Source: Phycisphaerales bacterium (GTDB taxonomy: Bacteria; Planctomycetota; Phycisphaerae; Sedimentisphaerales; UBA12454). Taken from it: a stretch of DNA of 64,000 nt. Of this stretch, positions 39,497-49,400 are shown piece after piece (the stretch's first letter is position 1; every line of letters begins with the position of its first letter). The position numbers were made by a program, and so were the translations under genes. The stretch spans positions 34,412 through 98,411 of the forward strand of contig PLMU01000010.1 of assembly GCA_003142595.1 (NCBI GenBank), read 5' to 3'. A model generated the notes under the pieces. It was not told the origin of the DNA. It ran no database searches and saw nothing but the letters and a program-made list of their open reading frames with translations.

Positions 39497-39856
39497 ATGG
39501 CCAAATCATCATCAAACAAAAACCTGCATTCTGCTAAAAATTCCAAGAAGGACGAGTTTTACACTCAACTTGTTGATACCGATATACCATGTGACTATGC
39601 TGGCGCAATGGGTGTTCCTATAACTTTCGTAGATAAATATAATCCAGATTAATTCGAGATTATAGGCCTTGGCATTTCTAATTCTGGTATAGAGATAGGA
39701 GTTAAACCATACAAACAAAAACACAAAAAATATAGAAAAGAAGTTCAAAAAAGAGGCGCAGTTGATGGCGATTTATATATGATTACAAATGGTGTTGTTG
39801 ACGTCCCTTATGCTCGAATTATTATAAGAAATAAGAAAGGTAAAAAAATAATATGA
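39497..39856 (+). pseudogene. EcoRI-type adenine-specific methyltransferase, internal deletion plus in-frame ochre stop
   Basis: MAKSSSNKNLHSAKNSKKDEFYTQLVDTDIPCDYAGAMGVPITFVDKYNPD*FEIIGLGISNSGIEIGVKPYK...GDLYMITNGVVDVPYARIIIRNKKGKKII*. N-terminal KxDEFYTQL and C-terminal GAMGVPITFxDKYNP...FEIIG match the EcoRI methylase family; the reading frame is kept across the TAA. Confidence 0.75.
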
Positions 39857-40458
39857 AAGGAATTATTTACATAATGACAACGGCTGTTTCTGGTTTGATA
39901 AAAATAGGACAAACTGGCACGAATAATTATCAGGGGCGAATGCGAACCCTTGAAGCAAACGGTTATTATAATGTAGTCGGATTGAAAATATTTTTTGCAA
40001 TTGAACTTGAAGATTACGAAGACAAAGAAAATCTTTTGAAGGAAATTTTTAGCAAACATGAAGTCGGGAATAGTGAGTTGTTTGCTTTGGACTATGAACT
40101 GGTCAAGCAACTTCTTTTATCATTTGACGGCAAAATTATTTTTCCAAAAGATATAAACAAAGAAAAAGAGTTCAACAATGTTTCAAAAGTTAGAAAGCAG
40201 GGCGAGCGATTTAGTTTTTACAAAAAGGGCCTGAAAAATGGCGATGAAATTGTATTTTGTGATGATAAAGAAATAACCGCAAAAGTTTGTGGCGAGCGAG
40301 AGGTTGAATATGGCGGGCAGATTTGGAAATTATCACCTCTGACTTATAAAATATACGAACAAAAAGGCAAGTTGAACACAAGTGGGGCTTATCAAGGTGC
40401 GGCTTATTTTGAATATAAGGGTAAAAAGTTAAAAGATTTGCCCGATATTGTCAATTAA
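39853..40458 (+). CDS. GIY-YIG/T5orf172-like nuclease with DUF4357-like C-terminus
   Basis: 201 aa. GIIYIMTTAVSGLIKIGQTGTNNYQGRMRTLEANGYYNVVG; C-terminal GAAYFEYKGKKLKDLPDIV. Confidence 0.65.
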   Translation: MKGIIYIMTTAVSGLIKIGQTGTNNYQGRMRTLEANGYYNVVGLKIFFAIELEDYEDKENLLKEIFSKHEVGNSELFALDYELVKQLLLSFDGKIIFPKDINKEKEFNNVSKVRKQGERFSFYKKGLKNGDEIVFCDDKEITAKVCGEREVEYGGQIWKLSPLTYKIYEQKGKLNTSGAYQGAAYFEYKGKKLKDLPDIVN

Positions 40459-40473
40459 AAAAAAGACATAAAA

Positions 40474-40692
40474 ATGAAAATTGATTTACATAGAATTCCA
40501 ATTCGTGAGGTGATTGTTGGCTACAAAGACAGCGCCGAGGAGGGTGTGGTGGCTTATGGTGGTAAGCTGGATATTCGCCCTAAATATCAGCGTGAGTTTG
40601 TGTACAAGGAAAAGCAGCGCAATGCCGTGATAGAAACTATCAAAAACACTTTTCCGTTGAATGTGATGTATTGGATGATTAGGGCGGCATAA
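40474..40692 (+). pseudogene. Truncated DUF262 (GmrSD/DndB-like) N-terminal fragment
   Basis: MKIDLHRIPIREVIVGYKDSAEEGVVAYGGKLDIRPKYQREFVYKEKQRNAVIETIKNTFPLNVMYW then premature end; the expected DGQQR motif downstream is missing. Confidence 0.7.
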
Positions 40693-40874
40693 AAATCAGG
40701 ATTGAAGTTCCGGATTTACCCCGCACCAATTCATTTTACCGTAGGGATAGAGGAATGAACCCCACACTTATTTTTTTCAATTAATATAATAGTGAATGAA
40801 TAAGAATATTTGATAAGTGCGGGATAAATGTTAAATAGGTGCGGGACTGCGAATTTCAAGTTTGAAATTCTGGG

Positions 40875-40903
40875 TTGACGGGGTGTTAAAGGTTTCTTAT
40901 AAT
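40875..40903 (+). promoter_or_regulatory. Sigma70-type promoter for YkgJ-family gene
   Basis: TTGACG, 17 bp, TATAAT. Confidence 0.65.
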
Positions 40904-40944
40904 CCCTCTTCCTTTTTTAAATGAAATGAAGGTCAGGTATAATA

Positions 40945-41370
40945 ATGGCTAAGAAAAAGAAAGCAAAGACGAATTCGTGCGTAAAATGCAGCGGACTGTG
41001 CTGTCGGTATGTGGCACTGGCAATCGACCCGCCGGAGGATAGAGGCGATTTTGACGATATACGCTGGTACCTGGTACATAAAGGCGTTTCGGTTTTCGTA
41101 GATAAGAAAAAATGGTATTTATGCGTTGATAAGAAATGCAAATATTTGTCCGGCAAAGATTATCGCTGCAAAATATATGCAAAAAGGCCGAGGATATGCC
41201 GAGGACACAGCAGCATTGATTGCGAATTAGACAAAAATGATTACGATTACGACCTGCATTTTACTAATGATAAACAGATGGAAGAATATATGAAAGTCAA
41301 ATTCGACAATAACAAAAGAAGCAAACTGACCCCGCCCCTGCAGTTTCCTTCGCTGCGGCAAGAAAACTAA
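40945..41370 (+). CDS. YkgJ family cysteine cluster protein
   Basis: 141 aa. CVKCSGLCCRYVAL...CKYLSGKDYRCKIYAKRPRICRGHSSIDCE. Confidence 0.85.
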   Translation: MAKKKKAKTNSCVKCSGLCCRYVALAIDPPEDRGDFDDIRWYLVHKGVSVFVDKKKWYLCVDKKCKYLSGKDYRCKIYAKRPRICRGHSSIDCELDKNDYDYDLHFTNDKQMEEYMKVKFDNNKRSKLTPPLQFPSLRQEN

Positions 41371-41436
41371 GCGCTGGGGTCTACGCGCGGCTCCGACGCT
41401 AACGCTCAGGGCTTGGAGTGTTGCGGGGCGGTGTTA

Positions 41437-41871
41437 TTAAACTTTTTTGTCGGCGGCGGGAATCGAAGATAAGAAGTCCTGAATTTGCTTTGCCAAATCG
41501 ACAATGGCCTGAAAAGTTATGGGCTTTACCAAATATAGACAACGCTTGGGGTCCAGGCCGTCAAGCACATCACGTTCAGAACGGGAAGTAGTCAAAACAA
41601 CTAAAGGTATCTTTATTAAATCCGGGTCGGTTTTGATTTCATCGATGACTTCCCGGCCGCTCTTTTTGGGCAGATTCAAATCGAGAATAATAAGGTCGGG
41701 ACGCGAGGTGCGGGAAAACTTGTAACGGCGGAAAAGATAATCCGTCGCCTGCACGCCATCATTGACCACACTGAGATGATGAGTGAGGCCGGCTTGTTCG
41801 AAGGCTTCGTTAATGAGAAGAATATCCCCGATGTTGTCTTCCACCCATAAGACCTTTAGCGATTTAGGCAT
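41437..41871 (-). CDS. Single-domain response regulator (Rcp1-like)
   Basis: 144 aa. LWVEDNIGDILLINEAFEQAG, PDLIILDLNLPKKSGREVIDEIK, VVLTTSRSERDV, YLVKP. Confidence 0.9.
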   Translation of the reverse strand: MPKSLKVLWVEDNIGDILLINEAFEQAGLTHHLSVVNDGVQATDYLFRRYKFSRTSRPDLIILDLNLPKKSGREVIDEIKTDPDLIKIPLVVLTTSRSERDVLDGLDPKRCLYLVKPITFQAIVDLAKQIQDFLSSIPAADKKV

Positions 41872-42061
41872 TTAAGATTTATTCCTAATTAAAAGGTATT
41901 ACAATTTAACTACCATAATGCTATATGGAACTACAGAATAAGTCAACCATAGAATATGAGAATTAAAAATCAAAAATTAAAATGCAAAATGACAAATAAA
42001 AATGTAAAATGAATTTAAATAGACCCCGCCGAAAGCGGGATTAACGGATTGCGGAGAAACG

Positions 42062-42820
42062 ATGAAACGGGAATACTGGAACGGATTGGCGAATCGATAC
42101 GAGACGGAAGTCTTCGATGTGCTGGGCAACGACAAAAAACACCTGATTTTGGGTCTGGTTAAGAAATACGGGAGTTCGGGGAAAACGGCAAGCGATTACG
42201 GGTGCGGGCCGGGAAAGTTTCTGCCGATATTATCAAAAAATTTCGGGCAGGTAAACGCAATAGATATATCCTATAAGTTCATAGAACAAACGAAAAAGAA
42301 ATACAAACATCTATCAAATATCAAATACCAAACGGCTGATTTGGCAAAGGCGGGGTTAAAACTTGAAAAAACGCATTTCGCGCTGAGCGTAAATATGCTC
42401 ATAATGCCGGCACTGGCGTGCAGGGTGCGGATACTCGATGTTATGACCAAACACCTTTTGAAAAACGGACACCTTGTGCTCGTTGTGCCTTCGCTTGAGT
42501 CGGCGGAACTTGCCAATTTTAGGCTAATCGAGTGGAACCTTCGGATTGGGGTAAAGCCGTCATATGCTGTTCGTGAGGTATTCGGCGATGCGAAAAGGCC
42601 GGACTACCTGAACTTGTGCCAGGGGGTTGTGCCTGTAGATGGAGTGCCGACGAAACATTACCTGAAAGAAGAGCTTGCGGCGGAGCTTTCGAGCAGGGGA
42701 ATGCGGGTTGTAGATATTCGCAAAATCGAATACCTTTGGGATACAGAGTTTGAACGACCGCCTAAATGGATGAAAGAGCCATATCCGTGGGACTGGTTGG
42801 TTGTCGCAAGGAAGAAGTGA
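42062..42820 (+). CDS. Class I SAM-dependent methyltransferase
   Basis: 252 aa. TASDYGCGPGKFLPILSKNFGQVNAIDIS. Confidence 0.8.
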   Translation: MKREYWNGLANRYETEVFDVLGNDKKHLILGLVKKYGSSGKTASDYGCGPGKFLPILSKNFGQVNAIDISYKFIEQTKKKYKHLSNIKYQTADLAKAGLKLEKTHFALSVNMLIMPALACRVRILDVMTKHLLKNGHLVLVVPSLESAELANFRLIEWNLRIGVKPSYAVREVFGDAKRPDYLNLCQGVVPVDGVPTKHYLKEELAAELSSRGMRVVDIRKIEYLWDTEFERPPKWMKEPYPWDWLVVARKK

Positions 42821-42912
42821 AAAGTTAAAAGTGAAAAATGAAAAATTGAGGAACCGCCGGAGGCGGAATTTGGGATTTGAAATCTGCAAAAAAAGGGATA
42901 TGATAATAATAT

Positions 42913-45333
42913 ATGAAAGAGCTCATATCAGACCCTTTGAAATTTGCGTCTCTTGTAGCGCATCAGCTTAAAGGGCCTGTTGCATCAATTAGTACAATTC
43001 TTCAGACACTTCTTGGCGAATTTGCCGGGCCGATTACGCCAAAACAGAAAGACCTTCTGCAGCGGGCCATCGGACGATGCGATGAGACTTTGCTGGCAGT
43101 TCAACGACTGATTTCGATATCGAGATCGCTGGCCGACCCGACACTATTCAAGGGGCAGGTTGAGCTTTCATCGATTGTCCGCAAAGCAGCGGTAACATAT
43201 ATCGAATTATCGCGGGTGCATAATATCGCGCTGACGACGAAAATAGAAATCGAGCCGGCCTGGGCGATAACACACGAGGCGGCGATAACAGAAGTTCTCG
43301 AAGCACTGCTTTCAAATGCGATAAAATACACGCCAGATAACGGCAGAATTGAAATACGCTTGTTGTTTAACAAGCCGGGAGATGTTTACCAGATAAGGAT
43401 TGGCGATTCGGGGATTGGAATATCACAAGAGAATATCGAAAAAGTATTTCAGCCGTTTTACAGGACGGCTGGGGCGCACGAATCGTCGCGGCCGGGGACG
43501 GGACTGGGACTGGCGTTTGTAAGAGCGGTAGTTGACGCGGCGGGCGGGAATGTGCACGTAGAAAAATCGAATCTTGGCGGAGCGGAACTTGTAGTAAATC
43601 TTGCGGCTGCGAAAAAAATCGCGGCTGAAAAAGTTTCTGGAGATAAAAAAATGAAAAGGCCAATGAAAGTAGTGATAATTGGCGGAGTGGCGGCTGGGCC
43701 GAAAGTTGCCGCGAAAATAATGCGTCTTGACCCTGACGCAGATGTAACGATTGTCGAAAAGGGCAGGCTGCTGTCTTACGCGGGCTGCGGACTGCCTTAT
43801 TATATCGGCGGAACGGTCAAGGAGCAGAGCGAACTGATGAGCTCGCCGGCGGGAGTCGTGCGCGACCCGATATTCTTCCAGCAGGTAAAGAACATTCATC
43901 TTATGAATCAGACGGAGGCGATAGAAATAGACCGTAAAAATAAACAGGTGCTTGTAAAACATCTTGTAGATAATACCGAAGAACTTCTCGAATATGATAA
44001 ACTTGTTCTGGCGACCGGGTCGGTGCCGGTTATACCGAAAATCGAAGGAATAAAACTTGGGAATATATTTACGCTTTATGGCGTAACGGACGCGGAGGGC
44101 ATAAAGGCTGCACTTGAAAGAGGCAAGGCACGCGATGTTGTGATTGTCGGCGGGGGACTTATCGGAATCGAAATAACCGAGGCGCTGGTGAAGCGGGGCT
44201 GCCGGGTGACGATTATTGAAAGACTGCCGCATATTCTGCGAATCGTCGATACGGAAATGGCGATGCTGATTACAAATCATCTGGAGGCAAACGGAGTGCG
44301 GGTGCTGACAGAGACTGAGGCGATAAAGTTCGAGGGAAAGGAAAATGTAGAATCTGTGCAGACCAGCAAAGGCGTGTATCCGGCGGACCTTGTGATTATC
44401 GCGTCGGGGCATGTGCCGAATATAGCTTTGGCTAAAAGAGCGGGAATTGAAATCGGGCCAATCGGCGGCGTGAAAGTCAATGCGAAGATGCAGACGTCGG
44501 ACGCGGATATTTACGCGGCGGGCGATTGCGTTGAGAATACAGAGATGATTACGCAAAAGCCGATTTATATGCCGCTCGGTTCGACGGCCAATAAGCAGGG
44601 CAGAGTCGTGGCGGTGAATATCTGCGGCGGGAATGATTTGTTCGGGCCGATACTGGGGACGGTGGCGTGCAAGATTTTCGATTATAACGTCGCGATTACG
44701 GGCCTGAACGAGCAGAGAGCGAAACAGGCGGGATTCGATGTTGCAACGGTTCTTGTGCCGGCGCCGGACAGGGAACATTTTGTGCCGGGAGCGAATGTGA
44801 TAATGCTGAAACTTGTGGTTGATAAAAAGAGCCGCAGACTGCTGGGCGCTCAGGCGGTGGGGCCGGGCAATGGCGATAAACGAATCGATGTCGCGGCGAC
44901 GGCGATTACGGCGGGGATGACAGTTGAGCAGATTGCGGGACTTGATTTGTGCTATGCGCCGGCTTATGCACCGGTGATTGATAATATTATTACGGCGGCG
45001 AATGTCGCGCGGAATAAACTCGACGGGCTGATGGAAGGTGTCGGGCCAATGGATGTCTGGCGGATGATGCAGGAAAAGAAAGATTTTGTGCTGCTTGATG
45101 TGCGGACGCCGGCGGAGTATCAGCAGAAGCGGATGAGCGGGTCGACGTTTATACCGCTTGCGTCGCTGCGGTCGCGACATGCGGAGCTTGATAAGAATAA
45201 GCCGATTGTGGCGTTTTGCAATTATTCGCTACGGGGATATGAGGCGGCGATAATTTTAAAACATCAGGGCTTTAAAGATGTAAAGGTGCTCGACGGCGGA
45301 CTGGAGATGTGGCCGTATGAGAAATTGCAATAG
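42913..45333 (+). CDS. Fusion: HisKA-HATPase histidine kinase / CoA-disulfide reductase-like FAD oxidoreductase / rhodanese
   Basis: 806 aa. HQLKGPVASI (H box), EALLSNAIKYTPDNG (N), IGDSGIGIS, GTGLGLAFVRAV; KVVIIGGVAAGPKVAAKIMR, LSYAGCGLPYYIGG, DVVIVGGGLIGIEITEAL, DIYAAGDCVE; VLLDVRTPAEYQ, VAFCNYSLRGYEAA. Confidence 0.9.
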   Translation: MKELISDPLKFASLVAHQLKGPVASISTILQTLLGEFAGPITPKQKDLLQRAIGRCDETLLAVQRLISISRSLADPTLFKGQVELSSIVRKAAVTYIELSRVHNIALTTKIEIEPAWAITHEAAITEVLEALLSNAIKYTPDNGRIEIRLLFNKPGDVYQIRIGDSGIGISQENIEKVFQPFYRTAGAHESSRPGTGLGLAFVRAVVDAAGGNVHVEKSNLGGAELVVNLAAAKKIAAEKVSGDKKMKRPMKVVIIGGVAAGPKVAAKIMRLDPDADVTIVEKGRLLSYAGCGLPYYIGGTVKEQSELMSSPAGVVRDPIFFQQVKNIHLMNQTEAIEIDRKNKQVLVKHLVDNTEELLEYDKLVLATGSVPVIPKIEGIKLGNIFTLYGVTDAEGIKAALERGKARDVVIVGGGLIGIEITEALVKRGCRVTIIERLPHILRIVDTEMAMLITNHLEANGVRVLTETEAIKFEGKENVESVQTSKGVYPADLVIIASGHVPNIALAKRAGIEIGPIGGVKVNAKMQTSDADIYAAGDCVENTEMITQKPIYMPLGSTANKQGRVVAVNICGGNDLFGPILGTVACKIFDYNVAITGLNEQRAKQAGFDVATVLVPAPDREHFVPGANVIMLKLVVDKKSRRLLGAQAVGPGNGDKRIDVAATAITAGMTVEQIAGLDLCYAPAYAPVIDNIITAANVARNKLDGLMEGVGPMDVWRMMQEKKDFVLLDVRTPAEYQQKRMSGSTFIPLASLRSRHAELDKNKPIVAFCNYSLRGYEAAIILKHQGFKDVKVLDGGLEMWPYEKLQ

Positions 45334-46449
45334 CTATTTGGCTTTGTCCATCAGTTCGGTAAATTCGTCGAACAGGTAGTTCGAGTCGTGGGGGCCGGGC
45401 GAGGCTTCGGGGTGATACTGAACTGCAAATGCTGGGACGTTTTTGCAGCGGAAACCTTCGAGCGTGTTATCATTCAAATTCATATGAGTAATTTGCACAT
45501 CTTTGTCGAGGAGAGAATCGGGGTCGACGCAGAAGCCGTGGTTCTGGCTGGTAATTTCGATTTTTTCCGTGAGCAAATTTTTGACAGGATGGTTTGCGCC
45601 GTGATGACCGAATTTTAATTTAAAAGTTTTTCCGCCGACTGCGAGGCCCAGGAGCTGATGGCCAAGACAAATGCCGAATATCGGGACTTTGCCGAGAAGT
45701 TTACGGATTGTATCGATGGCGTAACTTATTGGTTCGGGGTCGCCGGGGCCGTTGCTGAGGAATAAGCCGTCGGGTTTGAGTTTTAGGATGTCCTGGGCGG
45801 TTGCTGAAGCGGGCACGACGGTTACTTTGCAGCCGTGCGAGACGAGCAGGCGAAGAATGTTCTGTTTTATGCCGCAGTCGAAGGCGACGACGTTGTATTT
45901 CGGCGGGGTTTTATGTAATTGTCCGAATTCGTTTTCGACGGGCTTGTCCCAGGTGTAGGTTTTTTTTGCGCAGACGTTTTTCACAATGTCGCGATTGAGA
46001 AGGCCGGGATATTCGTCGAGCTCTTTTTTAAGGGATTTTAGATTTGTGCCGTCGGTGCAGACGATTCCTTTTAATGCGCCTGCGCTGCGGAGGAGCATAA
46101 CCAATGCGCGTGTGTCGATATCCTCGATGGCGGGAATGTTATTTTTTTTCAGATATTCATCAAGCGAAAGACCATTTCGCCAATTGCTCGGAAATTGGCA
46201 GTTTTCCTTTACGACAAAACCGCTAAGATAAGGTTTGCCGGATTCGACATCGAGGGCGTTTGTGCCGTAATTGCCGATAAGGGGGTAAGTCATTGTGACA
46301 ATTTGCTCGTGATATGACGGGTCGGTAAGGATTTCCTGATAGCCGCTCATCGCGGTATTGAAAACGACCTCTCCGCACTTTCGGCCTTCGGCGCCGAAAG
46401 CAATGCCTTGAAAGCAGGTTCCATCTTCGAGCAGTAATATACCTTTCAC
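45334..46449 (-). CDS. carA: Carbamoyl-phosphate synthase small subunit
   Basis: 371 aa. FLSNGPGDPEPISYAIDTIRKLLGKVPIFGICLGHQLLGLAVGG, VQYHPEASPGPHDS. Confidence 0.97.
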   Translation of the reverse strand: MKGILLLEDGTCFQGIAFGAEGRKCGEVVFNTAMSGYQEILTDPSYHEQIVTMTYPLIGNYGTNALDVESGKPYLSGFVVKENCQFPSNWRNGLSLDEYLKKNNIPAIEDIDTRALVMLLRSAGALKGIVCTDGTNLKSLKKELDEYPGLLNRDIVKNVCAKKTYTWDKPVENEFGQLHKTPPKYNVVAFDCGIKQNILRLLVSHGCKVTVVPASATAQDILKLKPDGLFLSNGPGDPEPISYAIDTIRKLLGKVPIFGICLGHQLLGLAVGGKTFKLKFGHHGANHPVKNLLTEKIEITSQNHGFCVDPDSLLDKDVQITHMNLNDNTLEGFRCKNVPAFAVQYHPEASPGPHDSNYLFDEFTELMDKAK

Positions 46450-46459
46450 ATTTATTTCC

Positions 46460-49400
46460 TTACTTGTAATAAAGCTGTATCGGTTTTACTTCTATTTTTT
46501 TCTGTTTCATAGATTCAATGGCTTTTGTAACGGCCGCGGCGCCGCGAATTGTCGTAACGTAAGGGACGTTGCGGTCGAGGGCGCTTCTTCTTATCAGGAA
46601 CGAATCCTTTATCGTCTGTTTGCCGATGGTCGTGTTTATAATCATCGCGACCTGGTTATTTATAATCAAATCTACAATGTTTGGACGGCCTTCATTCATT
46701 TTCAATACGAATTCCGAAGGAATGTTGTTCTTAATCAGCTCAATGCAGGTGCCTTTTGTCGCGAAAAGTTTAAAACCCAACTGGTGGAGCTTTTTGGCGA
46801 TTTCGACGGCCTTGGACTTGTCAGTGTCTCTAACGCTGATAAAGATATTTCCTTTTGTCGGAAGAGAATTACCTGCGGCAATCTGAGATTTGGCGTAAGC
46901 GATGCCGAAATCATCTGAAAGGCCCATTACTTCGCCGGTCGAGAGCATTTCCGGGCCGAGCAGAGTATCGCAGCCGGGGAATTTCAAAAATGGGAAGACG
47001 GCTTCCTTGACGGAGAAATGATTGCGATGCATCTCTTCGGTAAAGCCAAGCTCCTGCAAAGTTTTACCAGCCATTACCTTTGCGGCAAGTTTGGCAAGCG
47101 GAACGCCAATTGCCTTGCTGACAAACGGAACCGTTCTTGAAGCTCGCGGATTGACTTCGAGGATGTAAATTTTGTCGTCCTTTACAGCGAACTGGACGTT
47201 CATCAGGCCTTTTACTTTTAATTCGAGCGCCAGCATTTTTGTCTGACGTTTCACTTCTTCGATTAATTTGGCGCTGAGCGAAAACGGCGGCAAAGAGCAG
47301 GCGCTGTCGCCGGAATGAATGCCGGCTTCTTCAATGTGCTCCATAATTCCGCCGATGACGACGATTTTGCCGTCGCTAATTGCATCAACATCAAGCTCCA
47401 TCGCGTCGCCGAGGAATTTATCAATCAATATCGGATGATGCTCCGAAACGGCGATAGCGTTTTCGACACAGGTTTTCAATTCTGATTCGTCGTGAACGAT
47501 TTGCATCGCTCTTCCGCCGAGAACAAACGACGGCCGAACAAGCAGAGGATAGCCGAGCTTTTTGGCGATTTTCACGGTCTGCTCGTAATTCATCGCGGTT
47601 CCGCTGGGCGGCTGATTGAGTTTAAGCTTTTCAACTATTTTATTAAACCGCTTGCGGTCTTCAGCGGCGTCGATGCTGTCGGGACTTGTGCCAATGATTT
47701 TAACGCCGGCCTCTTCGAGGGCATTTGCGAGCTTCAAAGGTGTTTGGCCGCCGAACTGAACGATAACGCCGTCAGGTTTTTCCTTATCGACGATGTTCAT
47801 TACGTCTTCGAAAGTCAACGGCTCAAAATATAATCTGTCGGACGTATCGTAATCGGTACTGACCGTTTCGGGATTGCAGTTTACCATTATGGATTCGATG
47901 CCGATTTCCTTCAGCGCGAAAGCGGCGTGGCAGCAGCAGTAGTCGAATTCAATTCCCTGGCCGATACGGTTCGGTCCGCCGCCGAGGATGATGACTTTTT
48001 TTCTATTTGTGGGGTTCGCTTCGCACTGCTGTTCGTAAGTGGAGTACAAATATGGCGTGTTGGCTTCGAATTCGGCGCCGCAGGTATCGACAATCTTGAA
48101 AACTGCGGAAATGCCGTCGGCAAGTCTTTGTTTTCTAAGCTGGGGCTCTGTAATATTTAATTTTGACGCGATATATTTATCGCTGAAGCCCAGTTTTTTC
48201 GCCTGCTTGAGATTTTTTACGCTCAATTTGCTTTCAAACTGAACGATTTGATTAATATTGTTCAAAAACCATGGGTCGATTTTCGTAAGGTCGTAAATTT
48301 CGTCGATAGAAAATTTTCTTCTCAGGGCCTCGGCGATATACCAGATTTTATCCCAGCGGCTTTTGCGAAGAATCTGTTTTAGTTTTTCATCGTCAATTGA
48401 CGAGTCGATGTGCTTTCTGTCGAGCGAATAGCGGTCGATTTCAAGAGAACGAATCGCCTTTTGAAAGGCCTCCTTGAAAGTTCTGCCGATTGCCATTGCT
48501 TCGCCGACGCTTTTCATCTGGACAGTAAGTTCCGAATTAGTAGCAGGAAATTTTTCAAATGTAAAACGCGGCCATTTGACGACGCAATAATCTATCGTCG
48601 GCTCAAAACAGGCAGGCGTCTTTTTTGTTATATCGTTCGGTATTTCGTCAAGTGTGTATCCGACGGCAAGCAGCGAAGCTATCTTGGCAATCGGAAAACC
48701 AGTTGCCTTTGAAGCAAGAGCCGAGCTTCGCGATACCCGCGGGTTCATTTCGATAACATACATTTTGCCGTTTTGCGGATTAATGGCGAACTGAATATTC
48801 GAGCCGCCGGTCTCAACGCCGATTGCTCTGATAATTTTCAGTGCCGCGTCGCGCATCGTCTGGTATTCTTTGTCGGTGAGTGTTTGAGCGGGGGCGACGG
48901 TAATGCTGTCGCCGGTGTGGATTCCCATCGGGTCGAGATTTTCTATCGAGCAGACAATCACGACATTGTCTTTTCTGTCGCGCATCACTTCCAGTTCGTA
49001 TTCTTTCCAGCCGATAACCGATTCTTCGACCAGCACCTGACCTTTTGGACTAAGGCTCAGACCCCAGTGGATGAATTCCTTATATTCTTCGGCGTTATAG
49101 GCGATGTTTCCGCCGGTTCCGCCGAGTGTGTAAGAGGGACGGATAATGGCGGGGAAGCCGATTTGCTCGACTATTTTCTGCGCCTGCTCCCAGGTCTGAG
49201 CGTAACCGCTTTTCGGCACGTCGAGACCGATATCAAGGATAATCTTTTTGAATCTGTCGCGCTCTTCAGCCTTTTTTATCGTGATGAGGTCTGCGCCGAT
49301 GAGTTTGACATTATATTTTTTCAGGATGCCGCTTTCAGCGAGGTCAACAGCGGCATTGAGGCCGGTTTGTCCGCCGAGAGTCGGGAGAAGGCAATCTGGT

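Noticed and set aside
39318-39515. 65-aa minus-strand ORF
   Set aside because: Antisense to the small K/E-rich ORF and methylase relic leader; no support.
43423-45180. 585-aa minus-strand ORF opposite the CoADR fusion
   Set aside because: Arg/His/Tyr-rich shadow translation antisense to strongly motif-supported coding sequence; no recognisable domain.
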